From positions 806,001 to 870,000 of the forward strand of contig NZ_CP113918.1 of the NCBI RefSeq assembly GCF_029395495.1: DNA of 64,000 nucleotides, given 5' to 3'. The notes under the pieces were generated by a model. It was given only the letters and a program-made list of their open reading frames with translations, did no database searches and was not told the origin of the DNA. A program made the translations under genes and the position numbers. Each line of letters opens with the position of its first letter. Within the stretch, counting starts at the first letter, position 1. Of this stretch, positions 56,149 to 64,000 are shown in pieces. Source of the DNA: Bifidobacterium sp. ESL0769. Its GTDB lineage: Bacteria > Actinomycetota > Actinomycetes > Actinomycetales > Bifidobacteriaceae.

Positions 56149-57504
56149 ATGACTTTACTGGCAAAATATTATGTACCTGGATTGGCCGTGGAAGACCATT
56201 CCATCAAAGTGCCGCTCGATTGGCGTTTTAACCAGCCTGGCAAGGGATTTTCGGGGGAATCGCTGAGCCTGTTTTATCGCGTCGTCACTGCGCCTGAACA
56301 TGTCCACGACGACCTGCCACTGCTGATTTTTCTGCAGGGTGGTCCTGGCGGTGCCGGCCCGCGTCCGTTGAACCCGTCGAGTGACGGCTGGATCGCCGAA
56401 GCCATCAAGCATTTCCGCGTCATTCTGCCCGACCAGCGCGGCACTGGGCGTTCCTCGTGCGTCGATTCGAACGTGATGGGGCGTATCGACGGCGCGCGCA
56501 ATCAGGCGGAATACCTCAAGTGTTTCCTCGCCGGCTCGATCGTCCGTGATTTCGAGCACCTGCGTCGCACAGAGTTCGGTGGCAGAAAATGGGTGACGTT
56601 GGGGCAAAGCTATGGCGGATTCCTGACGCTGGCCTACCTCTCTTCTTATTCGGAAGGTGCCATCGCGAGCTTCACCATGGGCGGCATTCCGCACGTTCCT
56701 GCCAACGCCCGCGAGGTGTATGAGCATACATTTCCGAGGATGGCGCAGAAAACGCGGCTATATTACAAGCGTTATCCGCAGGATATTGAACGCGTCGCTG
56801 CCGTGGCCGACAATATCAGCGCGAATAAAAGGAAAACCGTGGTTACCTTGCCCAATGGCGACCCGCTGACCGTCGAGCGTCTGCAGACCTTGGGCAGTGA
56901 CTTTGGTATGCAGCCCAGCCCGGAGCGCCTGCATTGGCTGATGGACATCGCGTTCGCCAAGGGGGACGGTTCCGAAAACAGGAAGGCGCCGCTTTCCGAC
57001 CAGTTCCTCTTCTCGGTGATGGAAGCCACGTCGTCCACGCCGCTTTATTGGCCGCTACAGGAGTTCATTTACGCGGACGGCGAGCTTGACGAGCCCATCG
57101 GCTGGGCCGCGCAGCAGGTGCGCGACGAGCATCCGGAATTCGACGTTCACCGTCGCCCGCTGCTCTTTACCGGTGAGGCGATGTTCCCGTGGATGTTCGA
57201 ACAGGAGCGTGCTCTGCGCCCGTTCAGGCCGGCGGTCGAGGAGCTGATGGGTGACACGCAGTTCGGAAAGATCTACGACACCTCCCAGCTGAAGCATAAC
57301 GAAGTCCCGCTTCAGGCCGCAGTCTATTTCGACGACATGTACGTCGACTCCGGCATGCAACTCGACACCCTTTCGCGCGTGGGCAATTCGCACGCTTGGG
57401 TCACCAACGAGTACCAGCACGACGGCATTCACCACGGCGGGGCGGTTTTCGACCACCTTTACCGCGAGGCGCTCGACCGCGGGGACTTGGAGGATTTGTT
57501 CTAA
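56149..57504 (+). CDS. Proline iminopeptidase-like alpha/beta hydrolase (family S33)
   Basis: 451 residues. Oxyanion motif FLQGGPGGAG (62-71), nucleophile Ser154 in LGQSYGGFLT, and acid/His candidates in FDDMYVD and HDGIHHGG near the C-terminus. GGPGG plus GQSYGG are typical of prolyl aminopeptidases, which release N-terminal proline from peptides; it is longer than the 310-residue form and belongs to the tricorn-F1/Pip type. No signal peptide, so cytoplasmic. Start at 56149 with AAGGGGGAAG upstream. Confidence 0.9.
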   Translation: MTLLAKYYVPGLAVEDHSIKVPLDWRFNQPGKGFSGESLSLFYRVVTAPEHVHDDLPLLIFLQGGPGGAGPRPLNPSSDGWIAEAIKHFRVILPDQRGTGRSSCVDSNVMGRIDGARNQAEYLKCFLAGSIVRDFEHLRRTEFGGRKWVTLGQSYGGFLTLAYLSSYSEGAIASFTMGGIPHVPANAREVYEHTFPRMAQKTRLYYKRYPQDIERVAAVADNISANKRKTVVTLPNGDPLTVERLQTLGSDFGMQPSPERLHWLMDIAFAKGDGSENRKAPLSDQFLFSVMEATSSTPLYWPLQEFIYADGELDEPIGWAAQQVRDEHPEFDVHRRPLLFTGEAMFPWMFEQERALRPFRPAVEELMGDTQFGKIYDTSQLKHNEVPLQAAVYFDDMYVDSGMQLDTLSRVGNSHAWVTNEYQHDGIHHGGAVFDHLYREALDRGDLEDLF

Positions 57505-57528
57505 AACGCTGATACCTTGTTTCTTGCA

Positions 57529-57578
57529 TTGCGGCAGATGAGACACCGGGCATGGAAACCGGGTTGAATCTGCCGCAA
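57529..57578 (+). terminator. Hairpin after S33 peptidase gene
   Basis: A perfect 11-bp stem TTGCGGCAGAT (57529-57539) / ATCTGCCGCAA (57568-57578) with an inner CCGG-rich loop, followed by TTCTTGTCTGTT. A modest T content follows; probable terminator. Confidence 0.65.
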
Positions 57579-57690
57579 TTCTTGTCTGTTATCGTGCGCT
57601 TTGCCGCTTTGGTAGTGCGTCGTCTCCTGCGATGGTTTAGGATGAGGGCAGTATGATTTTTGATTCATTTCCATCATTAAGGAGCTTTTC

Positions 57691-58488
57691 ATGGCACAGG
57701 ACGTGACGGTCGGATTCATCGGTTTCGGCAACATGGCACAGGGCATCGCCAAAGGTCTGGTCAACGGGGGAGTGATCAGCGGCTCGCAGATTGTCGCAAA
57801 TTCAGGCCATTTCGATAAGGCGCAAGCCGCAGCTGCGACTATCGGTGCCAAGGCCATGCACAGCGCTACCGAAACTGTGGCCGCAGCCGATATCGTGGTC
57901 GTCGCTGTGAAACCGAACCAGATCGAAACCGCGCTCGCCGACGTGCTGGACGATCTCAAAACCGACGACAAATTCATCGTTTCCATTGCAGCTGGCCGCA
58001 ACCTCGATTACTTTGAAGAGCTGCTCGGTGACGGTGCGCATGTGCAATGCGTCATCCCCAACACGCCCATCGAGGTCGGCCAGGGCATTCTCGTCACCGA
58101 AAACGCCAATACATTGAGCGATTCCCAACGTGAGACTTTCGAGGCGCTGTTCTCACCGATTGCACTGATCGAGCGTGTCGATACGCCGCTGATGGACATC
58201 GGCTCGTCCGTGGCCGGCTGCGCTCCTGCGTTCACCGCGATGTATATCGAGGCGCTTGCGGATGCCGGCGTCAAGTATGGCTTGAAACGTGAGACCGCCT
58301 ACCGTCTGGCTGCCAAGATGACTGAAGGCGTCGGTGCGCTCTATATGGCCACCGGCACTAATCCTGGTGCGATGAAAGACGCCGTCTGCTCGCCCGGCGG
58401 CACCACCATCAAAGGCGTCACCGAGCTCGAAAAGCAAGGTTTCCGCGGCGCGGTGATTTCCGGTGTCGACGCCATTCAGAACGGCTGA
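57691..58488 (+). CDS. proC: Pyrroline-5-carboxylate reductase
   Basis: Last step of proline synthesis, NAD(P)H-dependent; 265 residues. Rossmann start VGFIGFGNMAQGIAKGLV, the family motifs CVIPNTPIEVGQGI and the C-terminal signature KDAVCSPGGTTIKGV. TTAAGGAGC lies upstream of the ATG. Followed closely (27 bases) by the peptidase E gene. Confidence 0.95.
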   Translation: MAQDVTVGFIGFGNMAQGIAKGLVNGGVISGSQIVANSGHFDKAQAAAATIGAKAMHSATETVAAADIVVVAVKPNQIETALADVLDDLKTDDKFIVSIAAGRNLDYFEELLGDGAHVQCVIPNTPIEVGQGILVTENANTLSDSQRETFEALFSPIALIERVDTPLMDIGSSVAGCAPAFTAMYIEALADAGVKYGLKRETAYRLAAKMTEGVGALYMATGTNPGAMKDAVCSPGGTTIKGVTELEKQGFRGAVISGVDAIQNG

Positions 58489-58515
58489 ACAAGTGGAAAT
58501 CGAGGGGGAGCCGAT

Positions 58516-59169
58516 ATGGGCAAGGTGATTTTGGCGTCAAGTCCGTTCCCCGCCCTGCGTTCGTTGCTCGGCACGCTGCCGAAACGCAACGCGCTTCATT
58601 CCGCCTTGCGCATTGCCTATATTCCTACGGCGGATAAGAAGGAAGTTGCTCGTTACATTCGACCTGCGGTCCGTTGGGCGTTGCGAGCGGCCGGATTCCG
58701 CGTGCACCAACTTGATGTCGCGCAGGCGAGTGCTGAGGAAATCCGTTATATTTTATCGACTTGTGACATCATCTGGATAGGCGGTGGCAATAGCTTCTTT
58801 CTGTTGCATGCGCTGAGGCGTTCGAAGGCCGCCGACCTTATCATCGAACAGGTTGCAGCGGGCAAGACCTACGTTGGGGTCTCTGCGGGTGCTGTGGTCG
58901 CCGGACCGGATATCGGTTATATCGGCAAAATGGATGAGCGTGGTGCTGCCCCTATGCTTCAGGACGTCACCGGCCTCAATCTGGTCGATTTCCGAGTGGT
59001 CCCGCATCTCGACAACCCCGGTATGGGCCGTGCCGCCCGCGCCATCGCTGCCGCCGAGCGTGAGGAAGGCCATATCATTCACATATTGGGCGATGCCTGT
59101 ACGCTCGTGATCAGAGACGGAAACATCCGCACGCATTTTCATCATCTGTTGCATCACCATTCTTTGTAA
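58516..59169 (+). CDS. Peptidase E-like protein (family S51)
   Basis: 217 residues. WIGGGNSFFLLHALRRS and the nucleophile elbow GVSAGAVVAG with Ser123 mark the S51 family; His164 in VVPHLDNPG is the proposed base. Related to PepE alpha-aspartyl dipeptidase and cyanophycinase; no extra domains. GGGGGAGCCGAT precedes the ATG. Co-directional with proC, 27 bases apart, so probably one operon. Confidence 0.88.
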   Translation: MGKVILASSPFPALRSLLGTLPKRNALHSALRIAYIPTADKKEVARYIRPAVRWALRAAGFRVHQLDVAQASAEEIRYILSTCDIIWIGGGNSFFLLHALRRSKAADLIIEQVAAGKTYVGVSAGAVVAGPDIGYIGKMDERGAAPMLQDVTGLNLVDFRVVPHLDNPGMGRAARAIAAAEREEGHIIHILGDACTLVIRDGNIRTHFHHLLHHHSL

Positions 59170-59175
59170 GTCTTC

Positions 59176-59304
59176 GGGTTCACTATCCGGGATCAGCATT
59201 ATTGAGATTGCCGTTAATTCGGGATTTTCAGTATCGGGTATTGCCAGTATTGGGAATTGGCATTACCGAGAATTGCTGTTATTCGGGGTTCCTATTATCG
59301 GGTT
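59176..59304. repeat. Degenerate about 16-bp tandem repeat downstream of peptidase E
   Basis: GGG-containing units recur at 59221, 59236, 59252, 59268 (as GAG), 59285 and 59300, a period of 15-17 bases, with consensus near TATCGGGAATTGCCGT. The array runs from the peptidase stop into the gap (59170-59475). No gene is found in the gap apart from the start of the next one at 59476. Confidence 0.6.
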
Positions 59305-59475
59305 TCTGTCTTTTGCGCTTCGACATTTTGTCAATTGCAATAATCGTCAAATTTCGCTTCGCCCATATACGATGGACACGGTATGTCGATATCGTCAAGC
59401 GAATGGCAGGAAGCGAAGATGTCAGCAAAATCATCGAAGCGGCAGATAAACGCAAGCCGGAAAAGGAAATCAGCA

Positions 59476-60534
59476 ATGAAATCCAAGTCGTTGGCACCTC
59501 GCGTCTTACTGGCTGGTGCCGCGCTTGTAGGTGCAGGGCTTTGGGCGTTGGCTCCGCGTTCGCGCGAGGACCGCGAACGCCAGAACGTCATGAGCATGCC
59601 CGATGTTTTCTATGCCCATCGTGGTCTGCACGACGCCGGTTCGGGACTCACGAAACAATACCGGAAGACCGACGACGATTATATCGAACTTGCGCGTCGC
59701 ATGGCCCGCAAGGCCGGTTATGGCGTGGGTCCGGAAAACGACGAGCGACCCATCGCCCCGGAAAACTCGCTCGCCGCTTTCGCCGCCGCCTGCGAAGCCG
59801 GGTACGGCATCGAGCTTGACCTGCAGCTCACCGCTGACAACAAGGTCGTCGTGGTCCATGACCCGGATCTGCTGCGCGTGGCCGGTTGCCCGCTGCGGAT
59901 TGCAGACCTGACGTATGACGAATTGCGTCACATCCCGCTCTTCCCGAATCCCAGTGTATACGGGGACGCCAAGGCCGAGACGCTTTCGCAGGCGGAACTG
60001 GAAGCGGAGAAAATCATGCCGTTGCCGCAGCAGAGCCAGTACCAGCATGTCCCGCTGTTTTCCGACGTCTTGAAAGTCGTTGCCGGACGCGTGCCGATGA
60101 TCGTCGAATACAAGTTTGAGGGCAATGAATGGGGCGCGCGCCAAAAGCTGCTGATGGAAAGCGGCGACGCTTTGCTGCGTGGCTACGACGGCCCGTACGT
60201 GGTGGAGTCTTTTAATCCGCTGGCGATGCGTTGGTATCGTCAGAACCATCCTGAGGTTTTCCGTGGCCAGCTTGCCCAACCGAGCGGATTCACCGGCAAA
60301 TCCATAGAAAATGCGGTGGCATGGCTCGCCGGAAAGCTTGGTTTCAACTGGATTTCGCGCCCGGATTTCGTGGCCTATGATTGGTCCGGCGGCCATTCTT
60401 TGCCGCTGCGTCTGGTCCGTGCGTTGGGTGTTGTGCCGGTGGCTTGGACTCCGCGCAGCGCGGAGGAGCTTCAACACTGCGGCCGCGATTTTGATTACTT
60501 TATCTTTGAATCGTTTGTGCCACAGAAGGACTAA
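59476..60534 (+). CDS. Glycerophosphodiester phosphodiesterase family protein, membrane-anchored
   Basis: 352 residues. N-terminal membrane helix (about 7-26) with no lipobox, then the GDPD TIM barrel: catalytic AHRG (His48-Arg49), APENSLAAF, the metal pair in GIELDLQLT and HDPDLLRVAG with the second His. It hydrolyses glycerophosphodiesters to glycerol-3-phosphate and alcohol; this form may face outward. An insertion of about 40 residues follows AHRG (DAGSGLTKQYRKTDDDYIEL). Start at 59476 set by AAAAGG; the longer frame at 59383 is less supported. Confidence 0.9.
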   Translation: MKSKSLAPRVLLAGAALVGAGLWALAPRSREDRERQNVMSMPDVFYAHRGLHDAGSGLTKQYRKTDDDYIELARRMARKAGYGVGPENDERPIAPENSLAAFAAACEAGYGIELDLQLTADNKVVVVHDPDLLRVAGCPLRIADLTYDELRHIPLFPNPSVYGDAKAETLSQAELEAEKIMPLPQQSQYQHVPLFSDVLKVVAGRVPMIVEYKFEGNEWGARQKLLMESGDALLRGYDGPYVVESFNPLAMRWYRQNHPEVFRGQLAQPSGFTGKSIENAVAWLAGKLGFNWISRPDFVAYDWSGGHSLPLRLVRALGVVPVAWTPRSAEELQHCGRDFDYFIFESFVPQKD

Positions 60535-60640
60535 GCTACTTTCCGATTCGTGATATTGACCTTGGTTGGCCGGATTATGCGCCAAATCGCCGGGAAAATA
60601 TTGCCTAGTCGTGATAATGATTCATAGAATTCATAGAAAG

Positions 60641-60690
60641 GTGCGTCTGGCAAGTCCGACAGTTTGATTTGCCGGACTTGCCAGACGCAC
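60641..60690 (-). terminator. Long perfect inverted repeat, terminator of the amino-acid permease
   Basis: An 18-bp perfect stem (60641-60658 with 60673-60690) and a 14-base loop. On the minus strand it is followed by CTTTCTATG, a weak T-tract, so it likely terminates the permease transcript; it also faces the convergent diesterase gene. Confidence 0.7.
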
Positions 60691-60721
60691 CCAAAACCAA
60701 TAAATCAAATCTCTGCTTCGT

Positions 60722-62347
60722 CTAAGCCACTGTCTCCTGGTGTTCCTTGGAAATGTCGGTTGGGGAAACGTCCACTTCATCCAGGGGAATGATGTGGGTG
60801 TGGTTCTTGATTTTGTAACCGAAATAGAGAATGAGCACGAGCGGCAGGCCGATGTAGGTGATGCCAATCTGCTGCCAATCCCAGTGAATGAACGCGTCGA
60901 TGTTCTGTCCGCCGATGACGATGATGCACAGGATGAGTGCGAGGATTGGGCCCAGTGGGAAGAGCTTGGCGTGGTACTTGAGCTCCGAGAGCTTATGCCC
61001 CTGACGGATGAAGGCACGACGGAAGCGGAAGTGGCTGATGGCGATGCCGACCCAGGCGATGAAACCGGTCAGGCCCGAAGCGGCGACCAACCACATATAG
61101 ATCTTCTCGCCGAAAATGGAGGAACCGAACGTGGCCAAGGAAATCACGGTGGTGACGATCAGCGCAGGCATCGGAATACCGTGTTTGGTGGTGCTGGAGA
61201 AATATTTCGGCGCATAACCTTCTTCGGCCAATGAGTAGAGCATGCGCGTGGAGGCATACATTCCGGAATTCGCCGAGGAAAGCACGGCCGTCAAAACGAT
61301 GGCGTTCATCAGTGTAGCCGCGAAACCGAGCCCTGCACGGTTGAAAACGAGGGTGAATGGAGACATGGCGATATTGCCGTTGGCGGCCGAAAGCAGATTC
61401 GGGCTGTCATAGGGAATGATGGCGGCAATGACGAAAATGGAGAGGAAATAGAAGATCAGTAGGCGCCAGAACACGCTGTGAATCGCTTTCGGCACTGCAT
61501 GTTCCGGATCTTCCGATTCCCCGGCCGTCACGCCGACAAGTTCGGTACCTTGGAAAGAGAATCCCGCAATGAGGAAAACGTTCAGAATCGCAGGGAAGCC
61601 CCCGACGAACGGGGCTTTCTTGTAGGTGAAGTTACCGAGTCCCACAGCTGGATGGAAGAAGATGCCGCAGATTATGCACAGACCGATAACTAGAAAAGCG
61701 ATGACGGTGACGATTTTAATCAATGAAAGCCAGTATTCGGTTTCCCCGAACGCCGAAACCGTCAGCGCGTTGATGAGGAAAATGACGGCCAACACCAACA
61801 TGCTCCAGATCCAGCCGGGAGTGTCTGGCAGCCAGTACTGGATGAGCAGGGCGGCGGTGGAGATGTCGACGGCGACGGTGATGGCCCAGTTGAACCAATA
61901 GTTCCAGCCCATCGCGAAGCCGAGCGCCGGATCGACGTATTTGGCGTTGTAGGTGGCGAAAGAGCCGGAGACCGGCTGGTTGGTGGCGAGCTCGCCAAGG
62001 CTGGTCATCAAAAAATAGACCATGATGCCCATGGCGACATAGGCCACAAGCCCGCCGCCCGGGCCCGCTTTCGAGATGGTGGAGCCGGAGGTCATGAACA
62101 GGCCCGTGCCGATGCAACCACCGAGGGCAATCATCGAGATATGACGGGTCTTGAGGTTGCGCTGTACACCGTTTGTCTGCTTGGATTTGTTTTTATCGTC
62201 GATGGGCGGGATGGGGTGTACGGCGGCGGTTTTGATATCAGACGTGTATGGCCTGTCCTTTGCCGCCGTTCCTGACTGCTGGCTTGATATCCGTGTCGGT
62301 GCAGTTGTGCTGTCCGTGTGCCCGGTATGGCCGGTTCCTGCCGGCAT
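60722..62347 (-). CDS. Amino-acid permease, APC/LysP-like
   Basis: 541 residues, about twelve helices. The first 67 residues are a hydrophilic tail; the first helix follows RNLKTRHISMIALGGCIGTG, and GTGLFMTSGSTISKAGPGG is the substrate loop of amino-acid/H+ symporters. The long hydrophilic C-terminal region is typical of LysP/GabP-type members. The start at 62347 has GGAAGGAAACAGC upstream. The leader contains a lysine-riboswitch-like structure, which makes lysine the best substrate guess. The sequence alone only supports general amino-acid transport. Confidence 0.9.
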   Translation of the reverse strand: MPAGTGHTGHTDSTTAPTRISSQQSGTAAKDRPYTSDIKTAAVHPIPPIDDKNKSKQTNGVQRNLKTRHISMIALGGCIGTGLFMTSGSTISKAGPGGGLVAYVAMGIMVYFLMTSLGELATNQPVSGSFATYNAKYVDPALGFAMGWNYWFNWAITVAVDISTAALLIQYWLPDTPGWIWSMLVLAVIFLINALTVSAFGETEYWLSLIKIVTVIAFLVIGLCIICGIFFHPAVGLGNFTYKKAPFVGGFPAILNVFLIAGFSFQGTELVGVTAGESEDPEHAVPKAIHSVFWRLLIFYFLSIFVIAAIIPYDSPNLLSAANGNIAMSPFTLVFNRAGLGFAATLMNAIVLTAVLSSANSGMYASTRMLYSLAEEGYAPKYFSSTTKHGIPMPALIVTTVISLATFGSSIFGEKIYMWLVAASGLTGFIAWVGIAISHFRFRRAFIRQGHKLSELKYHAKLFPLGPILALILCIIVIGGQNIDAFIHWDWQQIGITYIGLPLVLILYFGYKIKNHTHIIPLDEVDVSPTDISKEHQETVA

Positions 62348-62479
62348 GCTGTTTCCTTCCGATAGGGAAGAAGCCTACAGATGGTGGGATTGCCATTTAC
62401 GTTCTTGGTCGGATGAGTCAAGGGGAAGACCACGCCTCATCGCGAAAAAGCCTCACAAACGATTCCCATCGATAGCGCT

Positions 62480-62612
62480 CCGCGGCGTTGGCCGCGACAG
62501 TCCTGGATTTCTTGAACCCAGGCCCAACTTCCTGCCGCGGAGGCGACCGGAAATTTCGGCTGAACTCCCTTTTGCCGACCTTCGCGGGCACCGCCGTGCC
62601 TCTGGTCGGTTA
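62480..62612 (-). promoter_or_regulatory. Lysine-riboswitch-like (L box) leader of the permease
   Basis: Minus strand, 5' to 3': AGAGGCAC (62603-62596) after a P1-like strand; short P2 GGCAC/GTGCC; the conserved AGGGAG-xxx-GCCGAA block (62572-62553); P4 AATTTCC/GGAAGTT (62555-62549 / 62532-62526); P5 CCTGG/CCAGG with TTCAAGAAAT loop (62522-62518 / 62506-62502); then ACTGTCG closing P1 (62501-62495). Order and core bases match the L box of lysC and lysP-type leaders. P2 is far shorter than usual. A CGCGGC-GTTG-GCCGCG hairpin (62481-62496) overlaps the P1 3' strand and may be the switch. A covariance-model search would decide. Confidence 0.65.
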
Positions 62613-62655
62613 CTGATGGGTTCAGCGACCTCTTCTGTGATTGATAACAAGAGCG

Positions 62656-62661
62656 ACTATA
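62656..62661 (-). promoter_or_regulatory. Putative -10 box for the permease transcript
   Basis: TATAGT on the minus strand, placed so that transcription would begin about 40 bases before the riboswitch-like structure. The matching -35 (CATCAT about 17 bases upstream) is weak. The remaining sequence to 62755 shows no gene. Confidence 0.35.
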
Positions 62662-62755
62662 GGGGATTTTCGCGACAAATGATGAGGATTGTCCACGGAT
62701 AACCCCCATGATGTCGTATTTGGTTCATTGATTTGCTTCCTCGTTGATCGGCTGA

Positions 62756-64000
62756 TTACAGATTTCGCACAATTCCGACGAACAGTGGGACTCCGTCAGG
62801 CGTGTCGTATTCATAGAGGAACGGATGGTCAACAATGAATGATACAGATTTATCTATTCCAGGATTTGGCGCGCTGGTCTTCATATCGATTTTGTTGTAT
62901 GCGGCAGCTTTGACGCCGGTTTCGCCCACGTCAATGCTGGTGCCTTGGATGATTCGACCGATGTAGAGGGGATCTTTGTTGGTCATTTTGGAAAAATTCG
63001 CGCGTGATGGGTTGAAAGCGGAACGAATGCCGAGCTTTCTTAAAATTGATATCGAATCGTCGAACGTATTGGCAATCTTGAACTTCGGAAGACTGAGATC
63101 GACTTCGGTTGGTTCGCTTTTCGCGTTGAACATGGCGCGTAGCGAGTCGGTTTTTCCCGCTAGGTCGTTTGCCGCTGTTTTTTGGTCGGGCAACACGATT
63201 TTCAGTTTGGATCCGTCGTCGAATGCTTTGTCGAGGCGCCTGAACCCTTTGCCTCTGGCCATATCCATCGTTCCGCTCTGGCTCATCATGGAGACCTTCG
63301 AGTCCCCTTTTTCTCCGTGGAACGGTTGGTCGGATGTGTTGTCCGCGTCGAATGGGTCTTGCCATTTCCCGTTTGCATACACGGTGTTGAGGAGCGTTAG
63401 GATTGCGTTGTCATCAGTGAAATTAGGCTTGAGAATCCCGTGAGTTTTCCTATCCACCCATGAGCTCATTTGCTCGGAGGCGTCACCCGAGACCGTTTTC
63501 ATCTCGGCGGAGAAGCCATGTTTCATATCCTTCCTGAAATCCTTGTCGAGGGGATGTCCTTTCTGAATCCATATCGAATTGGCGGTCTGCATCTTTGATT
63601 TGCCATGACGTCTGCCGTTGATGGAGAGCATCAGTGAATGATAATCGTCTGTGTTGGGCTGTTTATCGTCGTTGAGGGCAGCCTGCATTTCGTTTTTCGT
63701 AGTGCCGGCAGCTCCCTGTTCGGCCATGGAAAGTGCCGTCCACATCGAAGCGGGGGAATAGTTGGTATTGCCTTTGTCATCAGACAAGTCTTGGCTGGTA
63801 AGAAAAAGTGAAGAGCTGTTGTACGCAAATTGTTGGACGCTGGCTTTGACGGTTTTACTCGGGGGCGTTGCTTTGGGGTGGAGGATCAGCGCCCATGTCC
63901 CGTATGCTGCTGCGATGAGGAGAGCCACGATGACGCACACGCTCACTATTCGGGTCGGGATGCGTGAAAAACGGTGTCGGCGTTGTGAAACTACGATCTC
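62756..64000 (-). CDS. Serpin, membrane-anchored (5' end outside window)
   Basis: About 414 residues visible. The frame stays open to the window edge: the coding strand begins EIVVSQRRHRFSRIP, then a single helix (VCVIVALLIAAAYGTWALIL), so the protein has a short inside tail and an outside inhibitor domain. Serpin hallmarks are NYSPASMWTALSMAEQGAAG, LLNTVYANGKWQDPF, the hinge IDVGETGVKAAAYNK, and the final strand DHPFLYEYDTPDGVPLFVG. The reactive loop reads VKAAAYNKIDMKTSAPNPGI; with the usual spacing from Glu at P17, P1-P1' would be Ser-Ala, which suggests elastase-like targets. Tyr at P9 is bulky for a loop that must insert. Confidence 0.88.
   Translation of the reverse strand, partial: EIVVSQRRHRFSRIPTRIVSVCVIVALLIAAAYGTWALILHPKATPPSKTVKASVQQFAYNSSSLFLTSQDLSDDKGNTNYSPASMWTALSMAEQGAAGTTKNEMQAALNDDKQPNTDDYHSLMLSINGRRHGKSKMQTANSIWIQKGHPLDKDFRKDMKHGFSAEMKTVSGDASEQMSSWVDRKTHGILKPNFTDDNAILTLLNTVYANGKWQDPFDADNTSDQPFHGEKGDSKVSMMSQSGTMDMARGKGFRRLDKAFDDGSKLKIVLPDQKTAANDLAGKTDSLRAMFNAKSEPTEVDLSLPKFKIANTFDDSISILRKLGIRSAFNPSRANFSKMTNKDPLYIGRIIQGTSIDVGETGVKAAAYNKIDMKTSAPNPGIDKSVSFIVDHPFLYEYDTPDGVPLFVGIVRNL

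Overview
The window is a gene-dense, high-GC actinobacterial chromosome segment, most probably from a Bifidobacterium or another Bifidobacteriaceae member. The evidence is a GH42 beta-galactosidase beside carbohydrate ABC transporters with lipoprotein binding proteins, a membrane-anchored serpin, the neighbourhood rnd - tig - ClC channel - clpP1 - clpP2 - clpX, and the dprA - yifB - yraN and type III pantothenate kinase genes. No species can be named from sequence reading alone. No rRNA, CRISPR array, prophage or insertion sequence was seen. One tRNA (Arg, anticodon ACG) is present.

Layout. 1-7.2 kb: two sugar ABC permeases (the first cut by the window edge), a GH42 beta-galactosidase and two paralogous sugar-binding lipoproteins. 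7.2-13.6 kb: coaX (minus strand) and a complete oligopeptide-type ABC transporter, whose binding protein has a cytoplasmic tail and a transmembrane anchor instead of a lipobox. 13.7-16.5 kb: a 2-hydroxyacid dehydrogenase, an Xre regulator/membrane-protein pair and a RelB-like/PIN toxin-antitoxin module with a clear promoter-operator. 16.6-27.3 kb: housekeeping genes (nicotinamidase, RecQ, ASCH protein, RNase D, trigger factor, ClC channel, ClpP1, ClpP2, ClpX). 27.4-34.6 kb: tRNA-Arg, then a translationally coupled five-gene module (ABC ATPase, two permeases, histidine kinase, response regulator), followed by an MGT-type glycosyltransferase. 34.7-45.5 kb: LOG-family protein, O-methyltransferase, fumarate reductase/succinate dehydrogenase B and A subunits, an MGMT-family protein, dprA-yifB-yraN and pyridoxal kinase. 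45.9-51.8 kb: O-acetylhomoserine sulfhydrylase and a MacB/FtsX-type ABC pair. 51.9-55.8 kb: a response regulator and an 865-residue kinase that joins an active-looking histidine kinase to a degenerate second one; a 51-bp tandem repeat separates the two genes. 56-64 kb: S33 peptidase, ProC, peptidase E, glycerophosphodiesterase, an amino-acid permease behind a lysine-riboswitch-like leader, and a membrane-anchored serpin cut by the window end.

Themes. Many proteins carry long hydrophilic, low-complexity tails or insertions (rich in N, S, Q, G, A or D) that are absent from their families: FrdB, DprA, ClpX, the LOG protein, both two-component systems, the MacB-type ATPase and the oligopeptide-binding protein. 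Several intergenic regions hold degenerate tandem repeats with periods of 51, 81 and about 16 bp. The items most worth follow-up are the compact lysine-riboswitch-like leader, the kinase-pseudokinase fusion with the 51-bp repeat array between kinase and regulator, and the ABC/two-component/glycosyltransferase locus.
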